Origin: Haemaphysalis longicornis
Lineage: Eukaryota; Arthropoda; Arachnida; Ixodida; Ixodidae
NCBI GenBank assembly: GCA_013339765.2
Contig: CM023457.1
Coordinates: 43,574,144-43,638,143, forward strand
Direction: 5' to 3'
DNA: 64,000 bases
Positions 10,216-21,135 of the stretch are shown here, one piece after another. Under the pieces are notes generated by a model that was not told the origin of the DNA, made no database searches, and was given only the letters and a program-made list of their open reading frames with translations. The translations under genes were made by a program, and so were the position numbers. Every line of letters starts with the position of its first letter. Position 1 is the stretch's first letter.

Positions 10216-10845
10216 GGACCCGTGGCGCCATCTGGCGGAGGCGCGGCACAACTCGTAGCACTTTCGTTGAAAAAGCGCCTCGAAAGCGCGGCAAATATAA
10301 AACAGGGAACCACGTCCGTCCAGTGTGGAGATTGCAATGCACGCCTCCTAAATAAATTTCCTGCTTCTCATAACGAAGATTAATTTCTGCCGCCACCACC
10401 ACAACTACTGCTACTTCTATCACTACAATGCTACACACAGCTGCTGCCGCTACTGTTTTTTTTCTTTTAGCTCAATGATCTGACGCAGTTTAAAAACATT
10501 GGCTAAACCAGATTTAATAGAGAAGATCTCATTGAAGCATTCTTTAAGCGTAACTTGCTCAGCTGTGCTAGGCGGCTTGCTCTCCTATCGCTACGCTGTG
10601 CTCTCTACTTGCCGTGACCGCGTTTATTACATTTCGTACCACAAAAGCCTCGCTCAAGAGAAGCTTTGCGGTTAAAATGAGAGATAACGAGAATCACCGG
10701 AAGTTTTAATGGGCAAGCGATGTTATTGTCTTCACGAGTGTTCTTTGCGCTTGCAGTTTTTCCCTCGACTGCTACAAACGAACCCGGCAGATCCCGCTCC
10801 ATAGTCTGCAGGAGTGCCTATAAATGCTGCGCTTAGTCATCACAG

Positions 10846-10966
10846 CGCGTGTAATAGCTGCTGCTGGGACCATTCAATCGACACTACCGACGGAGGCTAC
10901 GAAGGTGTGAAGGTGTCCATCCACAACAGTGTTCCTTTCAACGAAGCCATTGTGGAAAACCTCAAG
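10846..10966 (+). CDS. CLCA-like gene, N-terminal coding exon
   Basis: This exon encodes IDTTDGGYEGVKVSIHNSV followed by PFNEAIVENLK. It matches the start of mature CLCA proteins, which are secreted calcium-activated chloride channel regulators that self-cleave and modulate chloride conductance. The exon ends at AAG with donor GTAATT in phase 0, and joins in frame to the exon at 14395. The 5' boundary is uncertain; the placement after CACAG at 10845 is a guess. A signal-peptide-like frame (MLRLVITARVIAAAG) begins at ATG 10824 just upstream, but is out of frame by one base. Either the true first exon is elsewhere or the window has a one-base error here. The downstream CLCA exons on the same strand support the call. 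Confidence 0.7.
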
Positions 10967-11855
10967 GTAATTCGAATTATCGTGTCGATAGACGCCCACT
11001 CGTGTCCGCGCGCTATAAAATCAGAGCGAAACAAGGCATTTCAATTGGTTTGCACAAGCGGTGGCAGAAGCGCTTAAACGAATTGCTTTCCAGAGTTCTG
11101 ACAGGATCATGCTATCGCAAAAAAGTGTGACTGCATTCAGTTCGGCTGCTAATGTCAATATAGGTAGCAAGTAAGTGATTAAGTTTTTGAGTGACTCGCT
11201 GAGCGAGTAATTTAGTAAACGAAAAATAAAGTAAGGAAGGAAGAAAAGAAAAAAAAGCAGTGCCGTTGACATCCCAGTGTGCGATCCGGAGGGCTTTCTG
11301 TCGTGTACTGGTTAATGTTAGTAAAGCTGCCGTGGGGGCTACTTTGTACTGTATGGAAGTCGTAGAGTACGTCCCATGTTAGTGTGTAGATGTCAACATA
11401 ACGAACGAAGGCGGGAAAGTCTAGGGCGCTTTCAAGGTCGTCTTGCGTCTTCAAGTTAAGCTCAAGCTGCATTCTATTAACATACACAAATCTCTACTAA
11501 ACAACGTTTGAGTACACCTTGCTAGCATCTTTAGTAGTGGAATGGCGAGCTTTCACTCTGCATAATTTTCATAGAATAAATACCCAACACTTAGAAGACA
11601 ACACGCGAAATGAAGATGTGGGACAGCCAGCCCTATAAGGTTTGAAAAGCACCTAGTGGTATTTTTCTTGTCCTTTTCTTCCTGCACTTGACCTCTACAT
11701 TCCGGGTGTGACTATATGTATGTGTTTGATACGTAACGTTGCTTCGTTCCTTTAAGTGGGCAGTTGGGTCTTTGGGGCCGAAAAACGGTAAAAAAAAGCG
11801 TTTTCTGGAAAATGGCATTTTCGGCCTTCACGGCCATTTTGCCATCAGTCTGTAA
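10967..11855. other. CLCA intron sequence, no gene seen
   Basis: Intronic by position, between the exons at 10966 and 14395. There is no conserved coding. The last 100 bp (GGGGCCGAAAAACGG, TGGCATTTTCGGCC) resemble a phrase near 20330, hinting at a diverged dispersed repeat. Confidence 0.4.
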
Positions 11856-11859
11856 ATTT

Positions 11860-12355
11860 CCTCTTGAAAAGGAACCATATTTTGTTATTCCATTCATAAC
11901 CTACGCGTACAATACCACCAAACACGAGGTCACAGGCTATTCTCCGTTCTTCCTTCTGTACGTCCGCCTTCCTCAAAGCTTCCTAGAGACCATCCTTCCA
12001 TTCTCCTCGCCTAAAGATATGTCGCTGGCTGAGACTTTGTGCCTCGCTGAAGAAGCCCGGCGACTGGCTCGACTGCGCACCCTCAGCTCCCAGGGCCGAA
12101 CCAAAGCACGCTACGATCAGCGCCACCCACCAGTCTCCTACTACCCGGGTGAACTCGTTTGGTTGTGGACTCCAGTTCACCAACGAGGCCGCTACCAAAA
12201 GTTTTTGCCTACGTACTCTGGCCCTTTGTAGTGCTGTCTCAGCTGAGTGCCGTGAACTATGTTATCGCAAAAGTTACTGCTCGGGACCGTCGCTCCCGCA
12301 AGACCCAGGTCGTGCATGTAGCTCGGCTGAAGCGTTGTCATAGCCGCACTCCTTA
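11860..12355 (+). pseudogene. Ty3/gypsy pol 3' end (integrase C-terminal part), broken
   Basis: The translated sequence includes YAYNTTKHEVTGYSPFFLLY, the motif at the end of the gypsy integrase core, then a basic coiled stretch and a GELVWLW motif typical of the C-terminal DNA-binding part. The frame is lost near 12225 and continues in another frame (SAVNYVIAKV...VVHVARLKRC). The integrase zinc finger and the catalytic DDE part are absent, so this is a 5'-truncated, inactive copy. It is followed by a purine-rich tract and an LTR, as expected for the 3' end of a gypsy element. It lies within a CLCA intron. Confidence 0.8.
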
Positions 12356-12390
12356 ACTCGCTCGGTGCGCTTCGTCTCCACGGGGGAAAT

Positions 12391-12632
12391 TGTTACAGTG
12401 TTAGGTACAGGACAATCACTAGGTTGTCTGTTACGTTAGTCGGCAGTCAATCGCCTGTGTATGGTATGTCCCAGTGGAACGGGATCCAGGGGGTATGCTG
12501 GCACGTAGAAGTGGAGGGCGAAGAAGAGTTTTTTCCCGGCTCGCTGCTGACCGGCATCTGTGGTACCACGTCTTGCCTGTGGCTACGCACGACTTGTAAA
12601 TAAAGCCTTCATATATTGTTACGTCCGTAGCA
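12391..12632 (+). mobile_element. Probable 3' LTR of the gypsy remnant
   Basis: The LTR probably starts TGTTACAGTG, right after a purine-rich tract (CGGGGGAAAT) downstream of the pol remnant. It holds an AATAAAG signal near 12599. The end is uncertain; TAGCA at 12632 is one choice. The 5' LTR is missing, so the pair cannot be compared. Confidence 0.5.
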
Positions 12633-12639
12633 ATATTAT

Positions 12640-13215
12640 AATGGCATTTTAAAGTGCGCTCTACAGCTCAGTTAGCACAGAATTCGATAGTGAAACGGCA
12701 CTTTTCTTGAAATGCAAACCTAACATTTCGTCCTCGGATATCTCTGCACCCAGAGCAGGTTCAACTGTAATTTTTTTCTTCTGATACCAAAATGTGTGGA
12801 GAATACAATGTTAGGAACAAATTTTTCAAATGGAGGCTTTGGAAAATTATTATTGTGTTGAATTGGCACCACCCACGAGCCATTTCTGGCAGAGCGCGGG
12901 AGAAGCGAAGTTCACTGTGTTGTAAAACGACCAAAAATAGCTGAATCAAAAAAGTTCTTCCTACTTTGTATTCTTCAGTCATTTGGCTGCCTAGCCACAT
13001 GGTAATTTCTATTCTGTATTGAGTGGTTATTTTGTAACTGGGACCCAAAATAATGGCAATTAATAATTAATTAACGCAAAATATAAACAACTCACAAAAA
13101 ATCTAATGACAGATTTGATACCCGCAGAAAAAGCTCTAGAATGCAGTGCAGTTTCGTTAAAATTGGTTGGTAAATAATAAAAAAAAAGCTCTAAGACCAG
13201 TCTTCCCCCTAAAAA
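12640..13215. other. Intron; possible decayed transposon
   Basis: AT-rich and non-coding. Its right end, AAGACCAGTCTTCCCCCTAA, reverse-complemented is GGGGGAAGACTGGTCTT. This resembles the GGGGAGACGCAGGTCTT phrase at 20280, so both may be ends of one element family. No matching left terminus was found. Confidence 0.3.
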
Positions 13216-14394
13216 CCGAGCAACACTGTTTTTTGCATGTTTAAATGCAATACCAAAGGTTGAATTCCCATTGAAGTGATTGGGCTGATTTCTGCATTAC
13301 ACGACTAAAATAAAAGCTCATGAACACTTCTACGACTAGGAGCAGATAAAAGGTGGTAGTAGAGGGGAGGCCATGTTAACCAGTATCTAACCAAGTTAAA
13401 TACCTGCGCTTGGGTAAGAGAAATGGGCAAGGGGGGAGCAGAAAGAGAACGTTGAAAGCTTGAAATAGGACAAAAAGAGATGCGCCCGGTGTTAAGACAC
13501 CGAGCATTCAAGTGGTGCAAATTTCACTGTGCAAACGTCTGTGCAAGTTGGAGGGAGGGTGCGGGTGCCTCCATAACCTAGCACGCCAATGACAGAGACC
13601 GGTTGCCCAGGGTTGACGAGAGCTGCTGCTTTGGGTTGAAACACGCGGCTACTTCCATAAAAAGTGTTTATTACTACGCTCTACTTGCTCAAGTGCCGTT
13701 CAAGTGGGAGGGAGTTCTCTAGAGCTCCCAGCGGGAGCTATATGGGGGAATTATAAATGCAGCGTACAGAGAAAACATGAAATGGTCACTTGTGTCACGT
13801 CAAGGGACATGTTCCTTGGCAAGGAAGGACTACAGAGTCAGGTCATGGCCGCAGATGCGAGCACGTATGAGTTGCTATGTGCAACGCCTGTGCAGTAAAT
13901 AGTTTGCTTTGGCACCTCGTATAGAGCCAATCGAGAACCACAGATGTCCAAGTATTACAGTCCTATAGGGTTGAAAATGCCGTGAGACCGGTGGTCTGCC
14001 CTTCAGCTACCCATTACTCTCCACCCTACTTTTTTTATATTTTTATGGGAAAAGAGAGGTCAGCGCAGGTGAAGATTTTCGGGACATATACACACTGCAC
14101 AGGCGCCCCAAAAAGTAAAGTGAGCATGGCTTTGAAATTAGAGTAATTTTTATTTTATGCGGCCGCCAGCATAAAAACAATGTGCGGCCCGATTTTGGAA
14201 TGACTTCCTTGAACAGTCACTTAGAGGTTGCTGGCTAAGCACATGGTGGAGGTATCCCCTCAAAATCTCCAACCCGTGCTCCGTTTACATTTTAAGGCCC
14301 CTGTACATGCTATACAAAGGAAGCAAAAAATGCAAACTTCATCACCACTTAAGCAGGGCTTTGTAAATGTCTTTATTGCCTCTTACTCGCGCAG
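13216..14394. other. CLCA intron, no gene seen
   Basis: No coding family. At 13713-13750, CTAGAGCTCCCAGCGGGAGC matches inverted the 3' part of the repeat at 54-265. A polypyrimidine-rich acceptor (CTCTTACTCGCGCAG) precedes the exon at 14395. Confidence 0.5.
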
Positions 14395-14692
14395 GTGATG
14401 TTTCGTGCCGCATCGAAATTTCTACACCGTGCAACAAACGGCGCTGTTTACTTCAAGAGCGTTAGGATTGAGTTCCCACTCTCGTGGCCCAAGAGGGACC
14501 ATGCCCGAGCCGTGTCATACAACTCGTTCGAACGGAGCGACGTCCGCATTAACCTACCAACAAAGACAACTGGTGATGCGCCATTCACGCAATATCCAGG
14601 GATATGTGGTGAAATCGGAGATTTCATCCAGCTAACTCCCGGATTCTTAGCGCAAACCCAAAACATGACGGCGGGTGGATCAGACTTCACAG
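14395..14692 (+). CDS. CLCA-like gene, conserved N-terminal domain exon
   Basis: The exon encodes VMFRAASKFLHRATNGAVYF, a basic stretch with SWPKRDHARAV, then YPGICGEIGDFIQLTPGFLA. This is the CLCA N-terminal domain block that precedes the zinc metalloprotease site. The family pattern C-G-E-x-G-x-x-I-x-L-T-P-x-F is intact. The acceptor is CGCGCAG before GTGATG, continuing in phase 0 from the AAG at 10966. The 3' end is best placed at 14692, ending ACA G before GCAAGT. That gives a phase 1 junction which completes a GCG alanine codon with the exon at 20056. No GT donor nearby gives the right frame, so the intron appears to be GC-AG. The product should be secreted or surface-tethered. Confidence 0.85.
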
Positions 14693-14825
14693 GCAAGTCC
14701 ATTTGCACCTCTGAACGCTCTTTTAAAGGGGAAAAAATGTAGACGTTAGGTTCATTAAAAAGACTGCTTGTCTCAGAACATGCCAATTTGTAAGCTTCAA
14801 AAAATTGAAATAACGGGGAAAAGGG

Positions 14826-15060
14826 AGGCACCGCTGGTGTAGAGGTAGAGCATCCGCACGGCATGCAGAAGGACCGTGGTTCTAATCCCGGTGCCGCACA
14901 CAATTCCAACCAGATTAAAAAAAAATCCTCTTGTTGATTGAATGGCAGAGGGGGATTGGGGTGTGGCCTAATCCTGGCGACCATTGCCGGCAGCATTTTC
15001 CCTCACCAGAGCAAGATTCGCCACTTTGGTGTAGTATTGGCCACAACCTCCCCTGAACAC
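14826..15060 (+). mobile_element. tRNA-derived SINE with cloverleaf-like head
   Basis: The head at 14828-14893 begins GGCACCG and ends CGGTGCC, a perfect 7-bp acceptor-like stem. It has A-box TGGTGTAGAGGTAGAGC and B-box GTGGTTCTAATCCC. The anticodon and T arms have mismatches, so it is not a normal tRNA gene. A body of about 170 bp (AATGGCAGAGGGGGATTGGG and onward) follows. It sits just downstream of a CLCA exon and just upstream of the RTE element. Confidence 0.65.
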
Positions 15061-15269
15061 GCTAATTAACCCTGGGCCCTCAGTCTTGTATGGCTGCGAA
15101 GCAAGTGATTACTGGCGGTGGTCAGACCTCTGACTCAGCAGAGGGTGCTAAGAATCCTGGATCTAGACAGGCCTGCCATTGGAATCTGAACCTCGGCAAA
15201 GTTTAACACGAGAACCTTATCTAGCGAAGCGAGTCTAGAGGTGGTGTTCGAGCAATCAGAGGACATTAA

Positions 15270-15650
15270 ATGGGATGTAATAGGGCTTAGAGAGTCCAGG
15301 GCAGCTGAAGCCTTTACAGTGCTTACAAATGGGACTCGTCGTATCTTACCGTGGTCTAGTAGAAAAGGACGGGGGATTTCTAGTCAACAAAAGCATAGCG
15401 TGCAACATAGACGAATACTATGACATTAACGAAAGGGTAGCCGGTCTTGTAATTATGCTGAATAAGAGGTACAAATTTAAGGCGGTACAGGGCTACGCAC
15501 CTACATTAAGGCACGACGATCCGGTAGTTGAACGCTTTTATGAAGATGTGGAATCGGCAATGGCTAAAGTAAAAACACAGTATACCGTAGTTATGGGAGA
15601 TTTCAATGCTAAAGTAGGCAAGAAGCAGGCATGGAGACAAAGCAGTTGAG
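15270..15650 (+). pseudogene. RTE endonuclease fragment
   Basis: Readable pieces are KWDVIGL, then KFKAVQGYAPT with ERFYEDVESA and VVMGDFNAKVG. The last is the conserved GDFN motif of an apurinic-type endonuclease, which nicks the target DNA for target-primed reverse transcription. A frame change separates the first piece from the rest, and the frame stops after GDFNAKVGKKQ. It is not functional. Confidence 0.75.
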
Positions 15651-16689
15651 AACTATGGCCTGGGTTGTACAAATAACAGAGGGGGCTTATTAGTCAAGTT
15701 CGCCAAACGGAATAATGTACGCATCATCAGTACCTTCCTGTGCAAACGGGAGAGCCGGAAGTGGACGGGGTGGAGTCCGAATGGAAAGCATCAACGTGAA
15801 ATAGGCTTCACACTATGCGATGACCCTGGTGTCGTGCAGGTAGTGCAAGTGCGCGGAAGCGGGAGATGTAGTGACCACCGTATGGTGCGATCTCGAGTTA
15901 GGCTAGCTTTGAGGAGGGACATAACAAGCTAGTACGAAAGAAGCCGATCAATGAACTAACAGTAAGACGGAACGTTGAAGAATTCCAGATCGCACTGCAG
16001 ACGCGATATTCAGCTCTTACCGAGGAAGCAGAGCTTACGACACAGGAAGCCCTGCGAGAATCCTAACGCGCCTTATCAAGGAGTGTGCAGGAGAAGTAGG
16101 AGGTACGATCGCTAGACAGGAATAATGGTAAACGTTCCCAGGAAACGATATTTAATCAAAAATCGGCAAAGGAAGACAATCACCACCCCAGCTGACAGAA
16201 TAGAGCTAGCAGAGCTTTCGAAGTTAATAAGCGTAAGACAGCTGACATACACCATGTATAATATGGACAGGATCAGGAATGCTATATAGAATGGAGGCAG
16301 CCTGAAAGCAGTAAATAGGCGTCTAGGCATGGGGAAAATCAGATGTATACACTTAAAGGCAAGCAAGGCAATGTTATCCCAAACACGGATAAAATAGTTA
16401 TAGTAGCCAAGGAGTTGTAGAAAGATCTGTACAGTAGCCGAGACATCCAGGATAATACCGAACGAGGAAGTAGTTCAGAGGAGATAGACATCCCACCAGT
16501 AACTGACACAAGAAGTAAAAAAGTATTTGAAAGAAATTTTATGGGGCAAAGCTTCTGGGGAGGATCAGATAACAGTAGACCTCCTGAAGGATGGCGGGCA
16601 AATTGTAACTAGAAAAACTTTCAAACCTGTATACCTATTGCCTAATGACCGCGAGTGTACCGGAATCTTGGAAGAACGCGAGCATCATT

Positions 16690-17165
16690 CTAATCCATAA
16701 GAAAGGTGATATGAAGGACTTGAAAAATTACAGGCCGATAAGGCTCACTGTCAGTCGTCCTGCAAGGTACTCACCAAGGTAATTGCTAACAGAATTTCCG
16801 CCACTCTAGATTTCGTCCAACTTAACGAACAAGCAGGGTTTCGTAAAGACTTCTCAACAATGGACCATATTCATACGATCGATCAGGTGATCGAGAAATG
16901 CACGGAGTATACTCAACCCCTATATATAGCCTTCATAGATTATGAGAAATCATTTGACTCGCTTGAAATTTCAGCAGTCATTCAGGCATTTCGAAATCAG
17001 GGTGTAGACGAGAATTATGTTAGGATATTAGAGGATATCTACAATGGGTCTACAGCGACCATCATCCTCCATAAGGAGAGCAGTAAAATACCTATAAGGA
17101 AGGGCATCAGACAACGAGACACAATCTCTCCGATGTTATTCACAGCATCTTTACAAGGATATTAA
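16690..17165 (+). pseudogene. RTE reverse transcriptase fragment
   Basis: The frame at 16860-17165 reads LYIAFIDYEKSFDSLE, the A motif of RTE-type reverse transcriptases (F-x-D-Y-x-K-A-F-D), then IPIRKGIRQRDTISPMLF, the GxRQGDxxSP motif with D replacing the usual G. Upstream, at about 16690-16760, lies a HKKGD...NYRPI-type stretch. The catalytic pair normally found in the C motif is not readable here. Many stops and frameshifts make it inactive. Confidence 0.8.
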
Positions 17166-17474
17166 GAAGCACAGGTGGGCGTGAGGGTTAATGGAGAATA
17201 CCTCAGCAACCTCAGATTTGGCGGTGACATTGCCTTGCTAAGTAACTCGAGGGACGAATTGCTGAGCTTACCGCACTGGACACTGCGGTTTCAGATAGGT
17301 GGCGAGGCAGTGAAGTAGTAAGCAAATATATCCACTTATGCCAACTAGTGTACCCCGGATCCCAACCATGAGGCAAAGTAATAAGGATAACAATGGGGTG
17401 GAGTTCACTCGGCAGGCATTCTCAGATACTCAATGGTAGCCTACCATTGTCCCTAAAGAAGAAACTGTATGACA

Positions 17475-18262
17475 CAGGGTTTGTGCAGGTCCTTAAAAAC
17501 CCTTGAAATTGAGAATTCAGTTTTCAAGGGCCTTGAAAACCTTGATTTATTTTTTTTCCTTCTCCTTGAAAACCCTTGAATTCGTGGGGCAATAAAGAAG
17601 AGGCCCGGATATGTGACCTACTTTTATCTTTTATGGCTTATCATTGTGGCCCTGCAAACTCACCATAAAAAAACAGGCTTTTACAATTTCAAGCAAGCTT
17701 GGGAGTACAGGCCGTCTGCTTTATGCAAGGGCTCGTACAGAATGAAATTGATCCCATCGGACCAGGGAAAATAACTTAGGTCCCCTTCCCATGTTAGCTG
17801 CTTTCTGCATTGCCTCATCCTGCTATTGATTTTGCTTATCTGTTGTGCCCCACTACGTTTCGAAAATAAATGGTGCTGACACCCCAGAATGACATAAAAA
17901 GGAGCACAGATAAGCAAGACTGAATGTGAATGTGAGAACACGGAGCATCTGGCTCCTAAGCTTTGGTGGAATACTTATTTTATTTTTAAATTTGTGGTTG
18001 CGGGAAGTCAGAGGCTACCCCCCCCCCCCTGTGTTGATGAACAGACATTCGAAAAAGTTTGAAATGGCATGGCTTTTGTGAAGCTCTCTCATTATTATTG
18101 AGGGTGGCACTAAATTTGAAGCAAATGTTTTACGTGTGAGCAGAGCAGTAGTAGACTAGTCTGGTACATGTTCACCCCTGCACCCTTGAAAATACCTTGA
18201 CAGGGCCTTGAAAGTCCTTGAATATCCTTGAATGCTTGTATTTCAATACTGTACGAACCCTG
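17475..18262. mobile_element. Non-autonomous hAT-like element nested in the RTE
   Basis: The left end is CAGGGTTTGTGCAG and the right end, reverse-complemented, is CAGGGTTCGTACAG. Several CCTTGAA phrases lie inside both ends. Flanks are ATGACA (17469-17474) and ATGACA (18263-18268). Removing the element rejoins the RTE reading frame. The ends resemble the CAGGGTTCGTAC class of hAT elements I know from other animals. A hAT normally gives an 8-bp duplication; only 6 bp match here. There is no transposase. Confidence 0.75.
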
Positions 18263-18719
18263 ATGACAGCTGCATCTTACTGGTACTCATCTACGGGCAT
18301 TGGAGGCGCGGGAAAAGGGTTCAACCTAAACTGGGGATGACTCGGCTAGCTTTAGAACGAGAAAGGATAGGCGTAACTTAAAGGGATAAGAAGGGAGCGG
18401 AATGGGTCGGGGAACAAATGCGTGTTAACATATTAGTAGAAATTAAGAAGAAATGGGTGTGGGCAGGACGTATAACAGGCAAGGTGACCGTTGGTCATTG
18501 TTTAATGGTAAGAGTGGATACCTAGAGAAGCAAGCGTGGCAGAGGGTGGCAGAAAGTTAGGTGGGCAGATGACATCAAGACGTTTGCGGGGATAAAGTTG
18601 TCGCAGTTAGCACAGGGCCGGGATAATTGGAGGTCTATGGTAGGCAGCCTTTCGCCCTTCAGTAGCGTAGATTAGGCTGATGGGTTATGATGATTGGATT
18701 ATGATGATTATTATGAATG

Positions 18720-20055
18720 GAAAAGAGATGAAGCAGTGCGGCTCCCCAGCCACTTCCTGGGTCGGTCTCTCTGACGTGACAGGATCTTGTTCGTGCGATT
18801 GGATTCGAGCGTACAACTTGAATGATGTGGGAAAGTCCAACCACTGAAAACTAGTTTGGTGTTCACTCTAAGACGTCACCGTTGATGTCACTTAGCGAGA
18901 AAGTAGAATGTTTTTTAATATTTGTGCATTTTCTGCCAGAACACGTCTTGGTGGCCAAAGTAGAGCTTAGCGAGTCAGCAAAGGCCCTCCTTTGAAATTT
19001 AACGAGTGTGTGTTTTGTCTGCACGGCCCCTTTAATTAAGCAGCGTGGTTTAACCGGGATTGAATTCAGAGGAGAGAAAGCTTTCACAGCACCCCCTTCT
19101 TTAAGAACGCACCAGATGGACTGCTTGATCGTGGCAGACTGTGTGAAGGCAGACGCTTTCTTGTTTCGCGCTGAGATCACTGAACAATAAGCAGTGGTTT
19201 AAGTGACAAAGGCATTGGGAACAAGAGATGGAATGCAAGCCTTGACCAGAGGATCCAACAGGCCGAATAGGTACATTGTGTTAGATTTGCGCTGTAGATG
19301 TCGAGTCGCATTAACGCGCCCGTTATCAATATTTGCCTAGCGCCCAGTGTTCTGAATAGTTTGTAGCCCTTTCAGTCACGAATTATTATATTCACTGCAG
19401 AAAAATTCCATACTTGGAAGGTTTAGCAGTGTCAAGTGTCTAGAGGTAAGAAAAAAAGTTGTCTCTCTAGAATACTTACTTACGGAAATGGCGTCGCGTC
19501 CTCATACTGAGACACCATTACTCAATCCTGCTTTTGCCTATAAAAAATAATCGTGGGGCAGTTTACAAACAAGGAGGTCAAATAATAATTTCTGCACATG
19601 AGAGAGGTGTTTTTAGCCTTTATTAATGATTTATGCCGCTTTAAAAGAACTTAGACGGCAACACACTGGAGCTCCCACAAAACTTGGTGGCGTCCATTTT
19701 GAAACGATGCTTAATGAGTGCGGTTCCGCCATTCCACATCACATGGTGCTACCTTTCACTTCCGTGAGTTTCGAACATCAGCGGCACCGCTCTGCAGCAT
19801 GAACTCTTTTCGTTTTCACGAGGAAAACGACGAAGTAAGTTGCGTCTCCGTATGGAGACACAGTGACTAAAAGGGGTAGAGTGCAGTTGCTGAAGGCCAC
19901 TTGAAATAAGTGCCGTGATGTCAATATAACTGGACTTTTTTGCAGCGGCGTTCTTTGTGCATCCTGAATGGGATTATAGGGCAGGCACTCTTTGAAGCGA
20001 CAAAGTATCCTGCCTAAACACACTTTTTGATGAGGTGGGTATGTGTTCGTTCCAG
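18720..20055. other. CLCA intron, no gene seen
   Basis: No coding family was recognised. The acceptor for the next exon is TTCGTTCCAG at 20046-20055. The upstream pyrimidine tract is weak. Confidence 0.5.
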
Positions 20056-20162
20056 CGTACGTGTTTGTGCACGAGTGGGCCCACTTGAGGTATGGCGTGT
20101 TCGACGAGTTCGGAAGCCTTGGTGATGCAGCCTATCCGCCTCTTTACTGTCAGAATGGCTCG
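20056..20162 (+). CDS. CLCA-like gene, HEXXH metalloprotease exon
   Basis: It encodes YVFVHEWAHLRYGVFDEFG and then SLGDAAYPPLYCQNGS. HEWAH is the zinc-binding HEXXH of CLCA proteins, which cleave themselves into N- and C-terminal parts, and the glutamate of FDEFG is the expected third ligand. Both are intact, so protease activity is plausible. The exon follows acceptor TTCCAG, with its first two bases completing an alanine codon begun at 14692, and ends at TCG before GTGAGT in phase 0. The 107-bp length fits the phase change from 1 to 0. The neighbouring Cys-rich exon expected downstream was not found in the following 28 kb, which is mostly repeats. Confidence 0.92.
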
Positions 20163-20994
20163 GTGAGTACATTTGTGATGGTCACAGGGAGTGAACAAAA
20201 ACCCTTTTATGTTCCTGCTACTTCCTTGCACGGCTCGTGTGCACAAAAACAACAATGAATCTTGCTCGACCTCTTAAGGGGAGACGCAGGTCTTGGAACC
20301 CCGAAATATGACCAGAAAATTGATTTTTCAAAACTGCCATTTTCGGAAAGTAGAGCTATTTTTCTTCTGTTGTCGAATTATCCAGACCCAAGAGTACGTA
20401 TTTGAGCCATAATATCAATTTATAGCACCGAAAACCGCTAAAACCGGCCAGTATCCAATGTGAAAATAGCATTTTTTCGACGGCTTGCGGCTCGGGCTCT
20501 TCATGCGCTGTGGCGTCCATCTTAATCTCATTAGAAAGGGCGCCTTTTTCGTTTTCATCTAATCTAATCTATCGATTGGTTGCGAGTACAGTGTAGACAA
20601 TTTATAACGTAACCGCTTAGTGTAGGACCGGATATGACGCGGGTGTTTTTGACCACCGGTTCACCTCCCACAGAACTGAATGCTTAATCATACCGCTTAG
20701 AATGTGGTTGGCCAAAGCACAATACCGTTTATAGTGCGGTATTCTGGTGGGACTGCTGATCAACCGGCGCAGATGGGGCATTGTTTTAGGGTAGTAAAAG
20801 AAAAAAGAGGATGAAATCGGCCATCTGACGCAGCGCGCACCCCTTGCTCTCCTCTAACTGTGACACGGAAGAAAAAAATAGCACCCTTTTAGTTCACGCG
20901 TACGTGATAACATCAACTGACCTTGCTTGACGCACCTCAGATGATAGCGACCCCCGTCCCTGTCTGCGCGCGGCAAGTTATTTCTATTAAGCGT
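20163..20994. other. CLCA intron with possible repeat
   Basis: From 20275, CTTAAGGGGAGACGCAGGTC opens an AT-rich, non-coding stretch resembling the end noted at 13190-13215. A clear partner terminus was not found. There is no gene. Confidence 0.35.
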
Positions 20995-21135
20995 GAACCG
21001 CATGGTCCGTTTTCGCACACGATTCGTGCACGTTGACGTTGCGCCTGCGTTTTTTTTTTCATGCTCGTTTCGACGATCGCTCACGGTGGCTTCTTTGCGT
21101 GGCAGTGGGAAGAGCCTGTCAGCTTATCGGATTTG
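20995..21135 (+). repeat. GC-rich dispersed repeat, copy 2
   Basis: GAACCGCATGGTCCGTTTTC, ACACGATTCGTGCACGTTGA, CGTTGCGCCTGCG and GGCAGTGGGAAGAGCCTG occur in the same order as at 54-230. It is a diverged copy inside a CLCA intron. Confidence 0.6.

Larger units (their letters stand above)
15096..18715 (+). mobile_element. RTE-like LINE, decayed, with nested insertion
   Basis: A non-LTR retrotransposon can be followed from about 15096 (CHWNLNL, then KWDVIGL, the start of an RTE endonuclease) through endonuclease and reverse transcriptase fragments. It ends in a GAT/GATT-rich tail near 18680-18715 (TGATGATTGGATTATGATGA), as expected for the RTE clade. The coding frame is broken many times. A hAT-like element (17475-18262) splits the 3' coding part: LKKKLYD before it continues as SCILLVLIYG after it. 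The element lies in the intron between the CLCA exons at 14692 and 20056. Confidence 0.75.

Noticed and set aside
10819..10826. TATA box (TATAAAT) for the CLCA gene
   Set aside because: It overlaps the candidate start codon and no start site can be placed about 30 bp downstream without cutting the exon.
14828..14893. Functional tRNA gene
   Set aside because: The acceptor stem pairs, but the anticodon and T arms have mismatches, and a SINE body follows.
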